Shown here piece by piece: positions 6,676-16,790 of a stretch of DNA of 64,000 nucleotides; position 1 is the first letter of the stretch, and each line of letters starts with the position of its first letter. This stretch comes from Pseudolysobacter antarcticus. Its GTDB lineage: Bacteria; Pseudomonadota; Gammaproteobacteria; Xanthomonadales; Rhodanobacteraceae. The stretch is from NCBI RefSeq assembly GCF_004168365.1, contig NZ_CP035704.1, positions 4,216,001-4,280,000 of the forward strand, given 5' to 3'. Below the pieces are notes generated by a model, which did no database searches, had not been told where the DNA came from, and saw only the letters and a program-made list of their open reading frames with translations. A program made the position numbers and the translations under genes.

Positions 6676-9600
6676 ATGACTATCTCATCGCCATCACGCC
6701 AATCGGCGCTTTCCTCGGCAGATACGATCGCGAGAATCAAGGCGCTGATCGGTCAACTGGAAATAGACGATGTGCTGCGTGCCGCGATCGAATTCGCGCT
6801 CGGCGAAGCGAGCCTCGATCCTGCCAGCGGCGACAGCAACCTGCTGAGTGTCTTGCACCAGACGCTGGATGCATTGCGCGAGAGCAATCGGCGTTTCCAC
6901 GACATGCTCGACAATGTCGAATTGATTTCGGTGATTTTGAGCCCGGCCGGCACGATTACTTTTTGCAACGATTATCTGCTGCAGCTAACTGGCTGGGCAC
7001 GCAACGACCTGCTCGGCAAAAACTGGTTTGAAATGTTCGTTCCGCCCGAACTCGCCTTGCACAAAGTGCATTCCGTACTGCTGACCGGCGCAACCGAACC
7101 GCGTCACCACATCAACGAAATTGTCACGCGCTGGGGCGAGCGCCGCATCATCCAGTGGAACAATTCATTGCTGCGATCCGCCGCTGGCGAAGTGACAGGC
7201 ACTGTCAGCATCGGTGCAGATGTCACCGAGCGCGTTCAACGCGAACAAGATCTACAGCGCTTTCGCCTAGTGATGGATGCTACCGCCGATGCGATCTACC
7301 TGGTCGATCGCATCAGCATGCGCGTGATCGACGTCAACGGTGCGGCGTGCCGCATGCTGGGCTACGACCGTGAGGAAATTCTGGCGCTGTCGCCCGAACA
7401 AATTTACTCGTTCGACCGCGAACAACTCATGCGCAATTGGGATCGCCTGATCGAACTTGGCAATGCTGCTGACATTATCGAAACCTCGCATCTACGCAAG
7501 GATGGCAGTTGGGTGCAGGTAGAGGTGGAGCGTCGCGCGGTACGCACGGACGATAATAGCTGGATCATCGTTGGTGTGGCTCGCGATATTTCGCTGCGCA
7601 AGCAAGCCGAAGATGAGTTGCGCTTCCAGGCACTTTTGCTCAACACGGTCGGCGAAGCCCTGGTTGCGAGCGATCGCCTCGGCAACATCCGCTATTGGAA
7701 TGCACAGGCCGAGCAACTTTACGGCTGGTCAGCGAGCGAGGTGATCGGGCAAAACATGGCGTGCATTCTTTTTACCGATCCACTGCACGAGTTCGCCGTA
7801 ACGATCCTGCCCGAGGTCAGCCAAGGACAAACCTGGCGTGGTGAAAACGCAGCGCAACGCAAAGACGGTACGCGCTTGTACGTGCAGCTATCGGTGGCGC
7901 CGGTGCAGGATGCTGCAAAACAACTCACCGGTTTGATTTGCGTCTCGCGCGACATCAGCAAACGACGCGCCACCGAGCGTGCGTTGCGCCGGAGTAACGA
8001 ACGTTTCGAGCTCGTCACTCGCGCGACCAACGACATCGTCTGGGATTGGGACGTGAGTACCGACACCTTGTGGTGGAGCGAAAACATGGGCTCCACCTTG
8101 GGTTACGACCGCCTCGATCTCGATCGCGGCATGGAGTCCTGGTACGAGCCGCTTCATCCCGATGACTACGAACGTGTCGAAGGCGGAGTCCAGGCCGCGA
8201 TCGATTCCGACGCAGTGAGTTGGCAGGACGAATATCGTTTTCGCCATAACGATGGCCATTACCTCGCGATCTTCGATCGCGGTTTTGTGATTCGCGATAA
8301 ATCCGGCAAGGCGATCCGCATGATCGGCGCGATGATGGACATTACCGCGCGCAAAAAGGCAGAGATCGAAAATCGTCAGCACGCGATGCAGCAAAGCCTG
8401 CTTGCCGAGTTCGGCCAGAAAGCGCTGGCCAGCACCAATCTCGATACGATCATGGACGAAGCTGCTGTGGTCGTCGCCAAAGGCCTGGAGGTCGAATTCT
8501 GCCGCGCGATGCAACTTTCTGCCGATGGAACCTCGCTGATTTTCAAGGCCGGCTGCGGCTGGAATGATCGCTGGCTGCGACGCTCGGTGCCGCTCAACGA
8601 TCCCGAAGCGCGCAAGCGTTATGAGCTTCATCTGCACGCCAATGGCCCGATTGTGATCGACGATTTTTCGACCGAAACACGGTTTGTGCCTTCGTCCACA
8701 CTGACGGATCATCAAATCGCCAGCGCGGTGGAAGTGCTCATCCGTGGGCCGAGTGGAATCTACGGCCTGGTCGGTGCGTATTCGCGTGAGCGCAGCGCGT
8801 TCAGTCCCGAAAAAGTCAATTTTCTGCGCAGTATTTCAATCACTCTCGGCACCGCCGTCGAGCGTGTAAGGTCGGACGAAAGAGTGGCGTATCTGGCACA
8901 GTTCGATACCTTGACCGGACTGCCAAATCGTCACCTGTTTCACGATCGCATGGCGCAAACCCTTAGCCAGGCCGAGCGCAACAACTGGTACGCCGGCGTG
9001 GTTTATATCGATGTGGATCGTTTCAAGATCGTCAACGACACCTATGGCCACGCCATCGGTGACGCGCTGCTGACCGAGGTGGCACAGCGCCTGCGCAACT
9101 GCATCCGCAGCGGCGATACGGTTGGGCGTCTCGGCGGCGATGAATTTGCGATCGTGCTGTCAGATCTGGCCAACGTCTACGACGCCAATACGGTCGCGCA
9201 AAAAATTCTCGATGCGCTCGCACAACCGTTCAAGCTCGATGCATATGAAACCTACGTCACCGCCAGCCTGGGCATATCGCTGTATCCGAGCGACGGTATC
9301 GATGCCGATACCCTGCTGAAAAACGCAGATACCGCGATGTACCGCGCCAAGGAGCAAGGTCGCAACAACTTCGAGTTCTATACCCCGGTGCTGAACCAGC
9401 GCGCCACGCGCCGCATTGGCATCGAGCGTGAATTGCGTCACGCCATCGAACTTAATCAACTCGAACTTTTTTACCAGCCGCAGATATCGCTCGAAAACGG
9501 CCAGATCGTCGCGGCCGAAGCGCTGATCCGCTGGCGACATCCGCAACGCGGATTGCTCGGTCCGTCCGAGTTCATCGGCATCGCCGAGGAGAGCGGACTG

Positions 9601-10218
9601 ATCGTGCCGATCGGTCAATGGGTGGTTGAAACCGCCTGTACGCAGACGATGCTCTGGCACCAGGCCGGGCACTCCGCACTCACGATTGCGGTAAACGTTT
9701 CACCGGCGGAAATCCGTCGCGGCAATGTGCCCGAGCAGATTCGCGCAGCGCTGGATCGATCCGGACTGAAACCGCAGAATTTCGAAGTCGAGATCACTGA
9801 AAGCATGGCGATGGACAGCGCCGAATCGTTCATCGATACCTTGCGCACGCTGAAAAATGTCGGCGTGATGATCGCGATCGACGATTTCGGCACGGGTTAT
9901 TCAAACCTGAGTTATCTCAAGCGTTTCCCGATCGATACGATCAAGATCGATCAGACTTTCATCCGCGATATCGTCACCGATACCGACGATGCGGTAATCG
10001 TGCGCGCGATCATCGCGATGGCGCATCAACTCAAATTGGATGTGGTCGCAGAAGGTGTGGAAACTGAAGCGCAGGCGACATTCCTGCGGCGCAATCAGAT
10101 CGATCTGGTGCAGGGATTCTTGTTCTCTGCGGCGATCGATGCGAACGCGTTCGGGCAGCTGCTGGATCGTCGCAAGTCGGGGCAACCTCAGTTTCGAATT
10201 TTTCCGACTGCGCCGTAA
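6676..10218 (+). CDS. Multi-PAS/GAF diguanylate cyclase/phosphodiesterase (GGDEF-EAL)
   Basis: Large cytoplasmic cyclic-di-GMP signalling protein (about 1180 aa). After a short N-terminal helix there are four PAS domains in tandem (roughly residues 75-190, 200-310, 320-430 and 440-560), a GAF domain (about 580-740), a GGDEF domain and an EAL domain. The cyclase signature GGDEF is intact at 820-824 and the phosphodiesterase signature EAL is intact at 948-950, with the later DDFGTGYS motif, so both activities are possible. No membrane segment is evident. The start is uncertain: ATG 6676 is taken, and an in-frame ATG at 6643 would add 11 residues; neither has a strong ribosome site. It is convergent with the next gene. 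Confidence 0.93.
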   Translation: MTISSPSRQSALSSADTIARIKALIGQLEIDDVLRAAIEFALGEASLDPASGDSNLLSVLHQTLDALRESNRRFHDMLDNVELISVILSPAGTITFCNDYLLQLTGWARNDLLGKNWFEMFVPPELALHKVHSVLLTGATEPRHHINEIVTRWGERRIIQWNNSLLRSAAGEVTGTVSIGADVTERVQREQDLQRFRLVMDATADAIYLVDRISMRVIDVNGAACRMLGYDREEILALSPEQIYSFDREQLMRNWDRLIELGNAADIIETSHLRKDGSWVQVEVERRAVRTDDNSWIIVGVARDISLRKQAEDELRFQALLLNTVGEALVASDRLGNIRYWNAQAEQLYGWSASEVIGQNMACILFTDPLHEFAVTILPEVSQGQTWRGENAAQRKDGTRLYVQLSVAPVQDAAKQLTGLICVSRDISKRRATERALRRSNERFELVTRATNDIVWDWDVSTDTLWWSENMGSTLGYDRLDLDRGMESWYEPLHPDDYERVEGGVQAAIDSDAVSWQDEYRFRHNDGHYLAIFDRGFVIRDKSGKAIRMIGAMMDITARKKAEIENRQHAMQQSLLAEFGQKALASTNLDTIMDEAAVVVAKGLEVEFCRAMQLSADGTSLIFKAGCGWNDRWLRRSVPLNDPEARKRYELHLHANGPIVIDDFSTETRFVPSSTLTDHQIASAVEVLIRGPSGIYGLVGAYSRERSAFSPEKVNFLRSISITLGTAVERVRSDERVAYLAQFDTLTGLPNRHLFHDRMAQTLSQAERNNWYAGVVYIDVDRFKIVNDTYGHAIGDALLTEVAQRLRNCIRSGDTVGRLGGDEFAIVLSDLANVYDANTVAQKILDALAQPFKLDAYETYVTASLGISLYPSDGIDADTLLKNADTAMYRAKEQGRNNFEFYTPVLNQRATRRIGIERELRHAIELNQLELFYQPQISLENGQIVAAEALIRWRHPQRGLLGPSEFIGIAEESGLIVPIGQWVVETACTQTMLWHQAGHSALTIAVNVSPAEIRRGNVPEQIRAALDRSGLKPQNFEVEITESMAMDSAESFIDTLRTLKNVGVMIAIDDFGTGYSNLSYLKRFPIDTIKIDQTFIRDIVTDTDDAVIVRAIIAMAHQLKLDVVAEGVETEAQATFLRRNQIDLVQGFLFSAAIDANAFGQLLDRRKSGQPQFRIFPTAP

Positions 10219-10239
10219 CAAGCCTATTTGCAAATCGAT

Positions 10240-11208
10240 TTATTGATAGCCACCGACCGCGAGTTGCAGCAGGATTTTCATCTCCTCACGCAATGGCAGC
10301 GGCGCGATGATTTCGGCATCCGGGCCGTATTTCAGAATATCCATCAGCAGCTCTTTCGAATTGCTGTACGGCAGTTTCAATTCATAGCTGCCATCCTTGA
10401 GCATCTGTCCCTGCTGCTGCGTATGCCAATGCTCATCAGCCACCCAGCGCGCCGCGTGCGGCGAAAAACGGATCGTCGCCCACGCCTTGGCCTTGCCCGA
10501 AAAAATGCCGTAGCTGTCGGCCAGATGAGCATCGAGTTCGGCCGGATTACGATCTTCCGCGGCGACGTCGAGAATCCGCGAATGATTGATCCGGTCGAGC
10601 GCAAAACTGCGCAACGCATCGCGGCTGTGATCCCACGCATCCAGATACCAGTTGTCGCGATAGTGCGTGAGGCGCTGTGGTGATACCTCACGCTGCGTTG
10701 CCTGTGCGGTCGAACGCGCGCGATAACCGAAACGCAAACGCTGACGTCGCAACACCGCTCCGGCGACATCGCGAAATACCGCTTCGTCGATCTTGCGCGC
10801 CTTGCTTGTGATCACGCGGATGCGTTCCAGCGGCAGCGCGGTGCCATCGCTGTGATCCGACATCAATCGCTCGATGCGCGTGCGCAACGGCGCGAGCGCG
10901 CTGGCAAGAATGCCCGGACCGGTGCGGCCGATCAGCTCCTGCAGTGCGACCAGCGCCGACAACTCCTCGCTGCTGAGCCACAAACCCGGCAGCTCAAAGC
11001 GATCGGCATCGTCGCCTGAATAATGAATCGCATGCGTTTCGGCGTCGGATTCAATCGGCGCGCCGAGCGCATCGCGCAGGAACGCGACGTCGCGATAAAT
11101 CGTCGCGCGCGAGCAACCAAGTTCTTCACGCAGCCGCGTCATCGCCACCGGATAACGTGCCGACTTGAGGAGGCGATGCAGCGTGAGAATACGTTCGTAA
11201 CGGTCCAT
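10240..11208 (-). CDS. YafY-type transcriptional regulator with HTH and WYL domains
   Basis: Predicted DNA-binding regulator (322 aa). Residues 1-60 form a DeoR/HTH_11 winged helix (YERILTLHRLLKSARYPV, then LGCSRATIYRDVAFLRD). Residues about 130-300 form a WYL domain (QRLRFGYRA, PQRLTHYRDNWYLDAW) that senses ligands or nucleic acid in other members. It ends convergently with the cyclic-di-GMP gene, 21 bases away, and is transcribed divergently from the TonB-like gene at 11404. No obvious target operon is adjacent on its own strand. Confidence 0.9.
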   Translation of the reverse strand: MDRYERILTLHRLLKSARYPVAMTRLREELGCSRATIYRDVAFLRDALGAPIESDAETHAIHYSGDDADRFELPGLWLSSEELSALVALQELIGRTGPGILASALAPLRTRIERLMSDHSDGTALPLERIRVITSKARKIDEAVFRDVAGAVLRRQRLRFGYRARSTAQATQREVSPQRLTHYRDNWYLDAWDHSRDALRSFALDRINHSRILDVAAEDRNPAELDAHLADSYGIFSGKAKAWATIRFSPHAARWVADEHWHTQQQGQMLKDGSYELKLPYSNSKELLMDILKYGPDAEIIAPLPLREEMKILLQLAVGGYQ

Positions 11209-11403
11209 GCGGCTATTGTGCCTGCAGCGCGCGGAACGGGGAACAGGCGCGACATGTTTGGAACCTCGCCGTGACTGCGTCGGCCATCGAGGTTGCAGAA
11301 ATTTATTGGTCGCGATGAAAAATCGTTACCGGCATGCCGGTTAACCGCGGATTTACAGACCGTCGTTTACCCTGCGCCACACATCAATCCAGCATCGATC
11401 CAC

Positions 11404-12057
11404 GTGCGCAGAAACGGTCGTTACGAAATTTCCCAAACGCACGTGGCGCTGGTGTTGTGCGTACTCATCCACATCGCGCTGTTCTTGCTGCTGCGTGATG
11501 CGTTGCGCGGCCCGATGCTGCGTGCTCCTAGCGATCCGATTGTGGTGACGTTGATCGAATCGATTCCGCTCGAACCGTCACCCGAGCTGCAGGTGCCGCC
11601 GTTTGCGGCGCAGGCCGCGACGACGACGCAGAAAACACCGCTCGTCCCGCGCACAAATATTTCGACGGCCTTGATCAGCGCGGCCGCCCAAAAATCGGCA
11701 ACGCCGCCAACGCCGGCGTTGCCGAACGCGCAACAACTCATCGAGTCGATGGCGCAGGCCGCTGCAGAAATTGCGCAGCGCGATCTTCCGGGAGATCGCG
11801 GTTTTCTGACACATCGCAAAGCCAAATTGCCGAGCAGCGATCAGGCCATCGTTGCTGGCATTCAGTTGCGCAAACAGACTTCGCTTAAAACTCTCGTGCA
11901 AGGCGTGACGAAAGGTCTGCACGGCGCCTTTGCCTGCAGCGGCGGCAAACACGCATCGCTAAACTCGGAAAAACTCATTGCGTCGCCTATCGTGACCCTG
12001 ATGGATAATCATTTCGATATCGGCCCCGACAACGAAGATTGCATGCCGGAAAAATAA
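11404..12057 (+). CDS. TonB-like inner-membrane protein of unknown function
   Basis: About 217 aa. The GTG at 11404 is preferred because it puts the single membrane helix (HVALVLCVLIHIALFLLL) near the N-terminus with a short basic lead (VRRNGRYEISQ). A longer form from 11293 is possible but begins with unlikely sequence. After the helix comes a proline/alanine/threonine-rich stretch (about 50-120) typical of a periplasmic spacer, then a small C-terminal region with two cysteines (FACSGG and EDCMPEK). The layout resembles TonB or TolA-like proteins, but the C-terminal domain was not recognised. It precedes the molybdoenzyme operon by 88 bases. Confidence 0.65.
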   Translation: MRRNGRYEISQTHVALVLCVLIHIALFLLLRDALRGPMLRAPSDPIVVTLIESIPLEPSPELQVPPFAAQAATTTQKTPLVPRTNISTALISAAAQKSATPPTPALPNAQQLIESMAQAAAEIAQRDLPGDRGFLTHRKAKLPSSDQAIVAGIQLRKQTSLKTLVQGVTKGLHGAFACSGGKHASLNSEKLIASPIVTLMDNHFDIGPDNEDCMPEK

Positions 12058-12145
12058 TGCGTCGCGGCCGATTCCGGGCAAGCCGATCGTTGCATGCGTT
12101 ACCATGCGCTTTCTGTCGCCACCACGCGCAAGCCATTCGCCATCG

Positions 12146-14956
12146 ATGCCGCACGCTGATCTCAAACTCGATACGCCGGTCGGCGACACGATCAAGACTA
12201 CGACGTGCTACATGTGCGCGTGCCGCTGCGGCATCAAGGTGCATATCAAGGATGGCCGCATTCGCTATATCGAAGGCAATCGCGCGCACCCGGTCAACAA
12301 GGGCGTGCTGTGCGCGAAAGGTTCGGCCGGCATCATGCAGCATTATTCGCCGGCGCGATTGCGCGCTCCGCTCAAGCGCATCGGTAAACGTGGCGATGGT
12401 GAGTTCGAGGAAATCTCGTGGGACGAAGCGCTCGCCATCGCCACCGGCTGGCTCGGCGACATCCGCAAAACCGATCCCGACAAACTCGCCTTTTTTACCG
12501 GACGCGATCAATCGCAAGCCTTGACCGGCTGGTGGGCGCAGGCCTTCGGCACAGTCAATTACGCCGCGCACGGCGGCTTCTGTTCGGTCAACATGGCGGC
12601 CGGCGGGCTGTACAGCATCGGCGGGAGTTTCTGGGAATTCGGCGAACCAGATTGGGAGCACAGCAAATATTTGCTGATGTTCGGCGTCGCCGAAGATCAC
12701 GATTCCAACCCGATCAAGACCGGCCTCGGCAAACTCAAGACACGCGGCGCAAAGTTCGTCGCGATCAATCCAGTCAAGACCGGTTACGCCGCAATCGCCG
12801 ATGAGTGGATTGGCATTCGACCCGCCACCGATGGTTTGTTTGTCGGCGCATTGATCCACGAATTGCTGCGCAACGACTGGGTCGATTTCGATTATCTCGT
12901 GCGCTACGCCAATGCGCACTGGCTCGTGATCATGGCGCCCGGTGCGACCGACGATGGCATGTTCGTGCGTGATGGCGAAGGCCGACCATTGTGTTTCGAT
13001 CGCGCCGCGAAACAGACAACGCACGCCTCGGCCAGCGGCATCCAGCCCGCGATTGTTGGCGAATTCATTCTGGCCGATGGCCGTCGCGCCATGCCTGCGT
13101 TCCAATTGCTCGCCACGCGTTTTCTCGATGCGGAATACGCGCCCGACGCGGTGACCGAACGCTGCGGCATCAGCGTGGAAACGATCAAGCGCATCGCCGC
13201 CGAAATCGCCGATGTCGCGTTCAATCAGGCGATTCGTTTGCCGGTGCGCTGGACCGATAGCAGCGGTGTCGAACATGAAGAAATGCTCGGCCGCCCCGTG
13301 TCGTTTCATGCGATGCGCGGCATCGCGGCGCACAGCAACGGCTTCCATACGTGTCGCATGCTGCATACCTTGCAACTGTTGCTCGGCGCAGTCGATACGC
13401 CGGGCAGTTTTCGTTATCAGCCGCCGTTTCCGAAACCGATTCCGCCAGCAAATCGCCCGGGCCGCACGCGGCGCGACAACGGCGCGCTCGATGCTGCACC
13501 GCTCGGATTTGTGCATGGCCCGGAAGATCTGGTGGTCGATACCAACGGCAATCCGCGGCGGCTCGACAAGGCGTTTTCATGGGAATTTCCACTCGCCGCG
13601 CACGGCATGTTGCAGTCGGTGATTCGCAATGCGTGGGCTGGTGATCCGTATCCGATCGACACGCTGTTTTTGTTCATGGCCAACATGAGCTGGAACTCGG
13701 CGATGAACACGACCCAGACGATGCACATGCTCACCGACCAGCATGCGAACGGTGAATACAAGATTCCGCACATTATTTATTCGGACGCTTATACGTCCGA
13801 AATGGTCGCCTACGCCGATCTGATTTTGCCCGACACAACCTATCTCGAACGACACGATTGCATCTCGCTGCTGGATCGTCCGATCTCGGATGCGGATGGC
13901 GCGGCGGATTCAATTCGCCAGCCGGTGTTCGCGCCGGATCGCGACGTGCGCCCGTTCCAGGATGTGCTGCTCGATCTCGGCGCACGCCTGCAATTGCCGG
14001 GCATAGTCGATGATTTTGGTGTCGCGAAATATCCGGGCGGTTTCCCCGAATACATGGTCAAGCACGAGCGTGCGCCGGGCATCGGCCTGCTCGCGGGCTG
14101 GCGCGGCATCGCCGCCGACAAGCGCGGCATCGGCGAACCGAATCCCGAGCAACTCAAACGCTACATCGACAACGGCTGTTTCTGGCATCACGAAATTCCG
14201 GAGTCGGCGCGCTATTACAAGATGGCCAATCGCGATTATCTGGCGTGGTCGAAAAGCCTCGGATTTATCGGTTCGACCGATCCGATTGTGTTGCAGTTGT
14301 ATTCCGAAACCTTGCAAAAATTTCGTCTCGCCGCGCTCGGCCACGGCGCGCAGCAACCGCCGGAAAAAGATCGTGCGCGCGTCGCACGCTATTTCGATCC
14401 GCTGCCGTTCTGGTACGAACCGTTCGAGTGGAGCGGCATCGACCAGAACAAATTTCCGCTGTCCGCGCTGACCCAGCGACCGATGTTCATGTACCACAGC
14501 TGGGGTTCGCAAAATGCGTGGCTGCGGCAGATCGCGACACGCAACTGGCTGCATCTGCATCCGAGCACGGCCGCATTGCACGGCATCGTCGATGAGGATT
14601 GGCTGATCGTCGAATCGCATCACGGCCGCATCGAAGTTCAAGCAAAATTGCATGCCGGCGTCGAGCCGAATACCGTGTGGACATGGAACGCGATCGGCAA
14701 GCGCCGCGGGGCGTGGAAACTCAGCGATGACGCGCCGGAACATGCGCCGGGTTTCTTGCTCAATCACGTGATTTCGGATGTTCTGCCCGATCTCACGTAT
14801 GCGAATGCTGATCCGATTACCGGGCAGGCGGCGTGGTTCGATCTGCGTGTGCGCATCGAGAAGGCGCCGCCGCGTGACGAAGAATCACGAACGATAGACA
14901 CGTCGATCGGCAGCTCGATGGCGCATACAAAAAATCGACCGAGCGCAACAACATGA
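12146..14956 (+). CDS. soeA: SoeA-type molybdopterin oxidoreductase catalytic subunit
   Basis: Catalytic subunit (936 aa) of a cytoplasmically oriented DMSO-reductase-family molybdoenzyme, most like the sulfite-oxidising SoeA of purple sulfur bacteria. An N-terminal [4Fe-4S] site is formed by Cys21, Cys24, Cys28 and Cys56 (CYMCACRC and GVLCAKG). A likely molybdenum ligand is Cys146 in HGGFCSVNMAAGG. A C-terminal molydopterin-binding domain begins around residue 770. No twin-arginine signal precedes the cysteines, which separates it from periplasmic PsrA/TtrA relatives. The ATG at 12146 is chosen as the nearest start to the conserved region; 12104 is possible. The stop overlaps the SoeB start (ATGA). 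The sulfite substrate is inferred from family and gene order; polysulfide or another sulfur compound is possible. Confidence 0.85.
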   Translation: MPHADLKLDTPVGDTIKTTTCYMCACRCGIKVHIKDGRIRYIEGNRAHPVNKGVLCAKGSAGIMQHYSPARLRAPLKRIGKRGDGEFEEISWDEALAIATGWLGDIRKTDPDKLAFFTGRDQSQALTGWWAQAFGTVNYAAHGGFCSVNMAAGGLYSIGGSFWEFGEPDWEHSKYLLMFGVAEDHDSNPIKTGLGKLKTRGAKFVAINPVKTGYAAIADEWIGIRPATDGLFVGALIHELLRNDWVDFDYLVRYANAHWLVIMAPGATDDGMFVRDGEGRPLCFDRAAKQTTHASASGIQPAIVGEFILADGRRAMPAFQLLATRFLDAEYAPDAVTERCGISVETIKRIAAEIADVAFNQAIRLPVRWTDSSGVEHEEMLGRPVSFHAMRGIAAHSNGFHTCRMLHTLQLLLGAVDTPGSFRYQPPFPKPIPPANRPGRTRRDNGALDAAPLGFVHGPEDLVVDTNGNPRRLDKAFSWEFPLAAHGMLQSVIRNAWAGDPYPIDTLFLFMANMSWNSAMNTTQTMHMLTDQHANGEYKIPHIIYSDAYTSEMVAYADLILPDTTYLERHDCISLLDRPISDADGAADSIRQPVFAPDRDVRPFQDVLLDLGARLQLPGIVDDFGVAKYPGGFPEYMVKHERAPGIGLLAGWRGIAADKRGIGEPNPEQLKRYIDNGCFWHHEIPESARYYKMANRDYLAWSKSLGFIGSTDPIVLQLYSETLQKFRLAALGHGAQQPPEKDRARVARYFDPLPFWYEPFEWSGIDQNKFPLSALTQRPMFMYHSWGSQNAWLRQIATRNWLHLHPSTAALHGIVDEDWLIVESHHGRIEVQAKLHAGVEPNTVWTWNAIGKRRGAWKLSDDAPEHAPGFLLNHVISDVLPDLTYANADPITGQAAWFDLRVRIEKAPPRDEESRTIDTSIGSSMAHTKNRPSATT

Positions 14957-15705
14957 CCTGTTTGCCGCAAGCACCATCGGGCGCGAAAAAACTCGGCCTC
15001 GTGATCGACCTCGACATCTGCGTCGGTTGTCACGCCTGCGCGGTCGCATGCAAGGAATGGAACGACGGCGGCGAGTTCGGTCCACTGCCCGATGAGAACA
15101 AACAGCAACGCGAACCGTTCGGCGTCTGGTTCAATCGCGTACATACCTACGATGTGGAAAACGTCGCGACGAAGCAGCAGATGACGGTGCATTTTCCGCG
15201 CTCGTGCCTGCATTGCGAAACGCCGGATTGCGTCACCGTATGCCCGACCGGCGCAAGTTACAAACGCGCCGAAGATGGCATCGTGCTCATCGATGAAGAC
15301 AAATGCATCGGCTGCAAACTGTGCTCGTGGGCGTGCCCGTACGGCGCGCGCGAATACAGCGAGGTGCGCGGCACGATGCAGAAATGTACGCTGTGCGTGG
15401 ATCGCATCTACAACGAAACGCTCGCTGTCGAAGAACGCCAACCGGCCTGTGTGCTCGCGTGTCCGACGCACGCACGACACTTCGGCGATCTCGGCGATGC
15501 GGATTCTGCGGTGTCGCAACTCGTCGCCGCACGCGAGGGTTACGCACTGATGCCCGAGCTCGGTTATCAGCCGGTGAATCGTTATCTGCCGCCGCGGCCG
15601 CGACGTGATCAGCGCAACGCCGTTGCGTGCAAGCAGGAAGAAAAAATCGATCTCGAACAGTTGCCGCCGTTGCTGCGCTGGGTCGACAAATTGTTGTCGC
15701 GTTGA
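14953..15705 (+). CDS. soeB: SoeB-type iron-sulfur subunit (four [4Fe-4S])
   Basis: DmsB/NrfC-like electron-transfer subunit (250 aa). Four ferredoxin-type cysteine groups are visible in order: CVGCHACAVAC, CLHCETPDCVTVCP, CIGCKLCSWACP and CTLC...CVLACP, enough for four [4Fe-4S] clusters. It carries electrons between the molybdenum subunit and the membrane subunit encoded next. No export signal is present, matching a cytoplasmic complex. Its start overlaps the end of soeA by four bases and soeC follows after six bases, so the three genes form one operon. Confidence 0.92.
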   Translation: MTCLPQAPSGAKKLGLVIDLDICVGCHACAVACKEWNDGGEFGPLPDENKQQREPFGVWFNRVHTYDVENVATKQQMTVHFPRSCLHCETPDCVTVCPTGASYKRAEDGIVLIDEDKCIGCKLCSWACPYGAREYSEVRGTMQKCTLCVDRIYNETLAVEERQPACVLACPTHARHFGDLGDADSAVSQLVAAREGYALMPELGYQPVNRYLPPRPRRDQRNAVACKQEEKIDLEQLPPLLRWVDKLLSR

Positions 15706-15711
15706 TCCGGC

Positions 15712-16659
15712 ATGCATCCCGCACTCTCGGTCATTTTTTTCACCACCGCATCCGGCGCAGGTTACGGCTTGCTGTTTCTGCTGGCGTTGGCATGCGCGAT
15801 CAATCCGGCGGCGCTTTCGTTGCACGAATCGCTGACGATGCTCGCGCTCGGCTTGCTATTCGGCAGCGCCGGATTGCTATCCTCGATGCTGCATCTGGGA
15901 CACCCCGAACGGGCGTGGCGCGCGTTCTCGCAATGGCGCAGTTCGTGGCTTTCACGCGAGGGCGTAGTCGCCAGTTTCACCTACCTGCCAGCGCTATTAT
16001 TGGGCGTATTGCTATCTCGCAATGACACGTCGATAACGCTGCGAATTTGCGCGATCCTGCTCGCTACATGCGCCGTCGCGACAGTGTTTTGCACCGCTCG
16101 AATCTACTCGTCGCTGAAGACGATTCACGCCTGGCACAACGGCTACGTGCTGCCCGCGTATCTGCTGTTTGCGCTGCTCAGCGGGGCGAGCTGGAATATT
16201 GCCGTTTGTGCCTGGTTCAGTTCGGCCTTATCCGTTCCGGCGCTGCTAACGACTATGCTGTTATTGCTGGTAAGCGCGCTATTGAAGCTCGGCTATTGGC
16301 ATTTTATTGATACGACCCGCAGCGCCAGCAGCGCAGAAACGGCGACCGGCCTGGGCCAGTTTGGCCAAGTCAGCAGCTTCGAGCGTCCGCACACCGAGCA
16401 AAATTACTTGCTCAAGGAAATGGGTTTTTTGCTCGCGCGCAAACACGCGCAGCGCCTGCGCCGTCTGGTTTTGCTGTTGTTTGCCGCGACCTTCATCTTG
16501 CTTGGTGTGTTGCTGGCGATATCCGCAAGCCTGCTCGCGTCCGTGCTGTCGACTCTGGCGGCGATCACGGTTTCGGTCGGCCTGCTGGTCGAACGCTGGC
16601 TTTTTTTTGCCGAGGCCAAACACCTCGTGACGTTGTATTACGACACTCGTCGCCGCTGA
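15712..16659 (+). CDS. soeC: SoeC/DmsC-type membrane anchor subunit
   Basis: Polytopic membrane protein (315 aa) with about eight hydrophobic segments from residue 5 to 305. It belongs to the DmsC anchor family, which binds quinone and passes electrons to or from the FeS subunit. Conserved features include the HLGHPERAWRA segment after the second helix. It completes the soeABC operon. No clear terminator follows before the DUF481 gene. Confidence 0.87.
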   Translation: MHPALSVIFFTTASGAGYGLLFLLALACAINPAALSLHESLTMLALGLLFGSAGLLSSMLHLGHPERAWRAFSQWRSSWLSREGVVASFTYLPALLLGVLLSRNDTSITLRICAILLATCAVATVFCTARIYSSLKTIHAWHNGYVLPAYLLFALLSGASWNIAVCAWFSSALSVPALLTTMLLLLVSALLKLGYWHFIDTTRSASSAETATGLGQFGQVSSFERPHTEQNYLLKEMGFLLARKHAQRLRRLVLLLFAATFILLGVLLAISASLLASVLSTLAAITVSVGLLVERWLFFAEAKHLVTLYYDTRRR

Positions 16660-16790
16660 ATTTCCGCCGGCTTTGCTGCGTTTTTCCAGACGCTCCGCGC
16701 GACCCCATGTTCAGCCCAGGTTTGCCATCGGCAGCTAGCATGCCGCCGCGTTGACTCGATCCAACGCGATTTCAAATCCTGGAGAAAAAA

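Noticed and set aside
10228-10683. Plus-strand frame of 151 residues opposite the WYL gene
   Set aside because: Antisense of a conserved regulator; rich in charged low-complexity sequence.
11987-13516. 509-residue minus-strand frame opposite soeA
   Set aside because: Antisense of conserved soeA; no recognisable motif.
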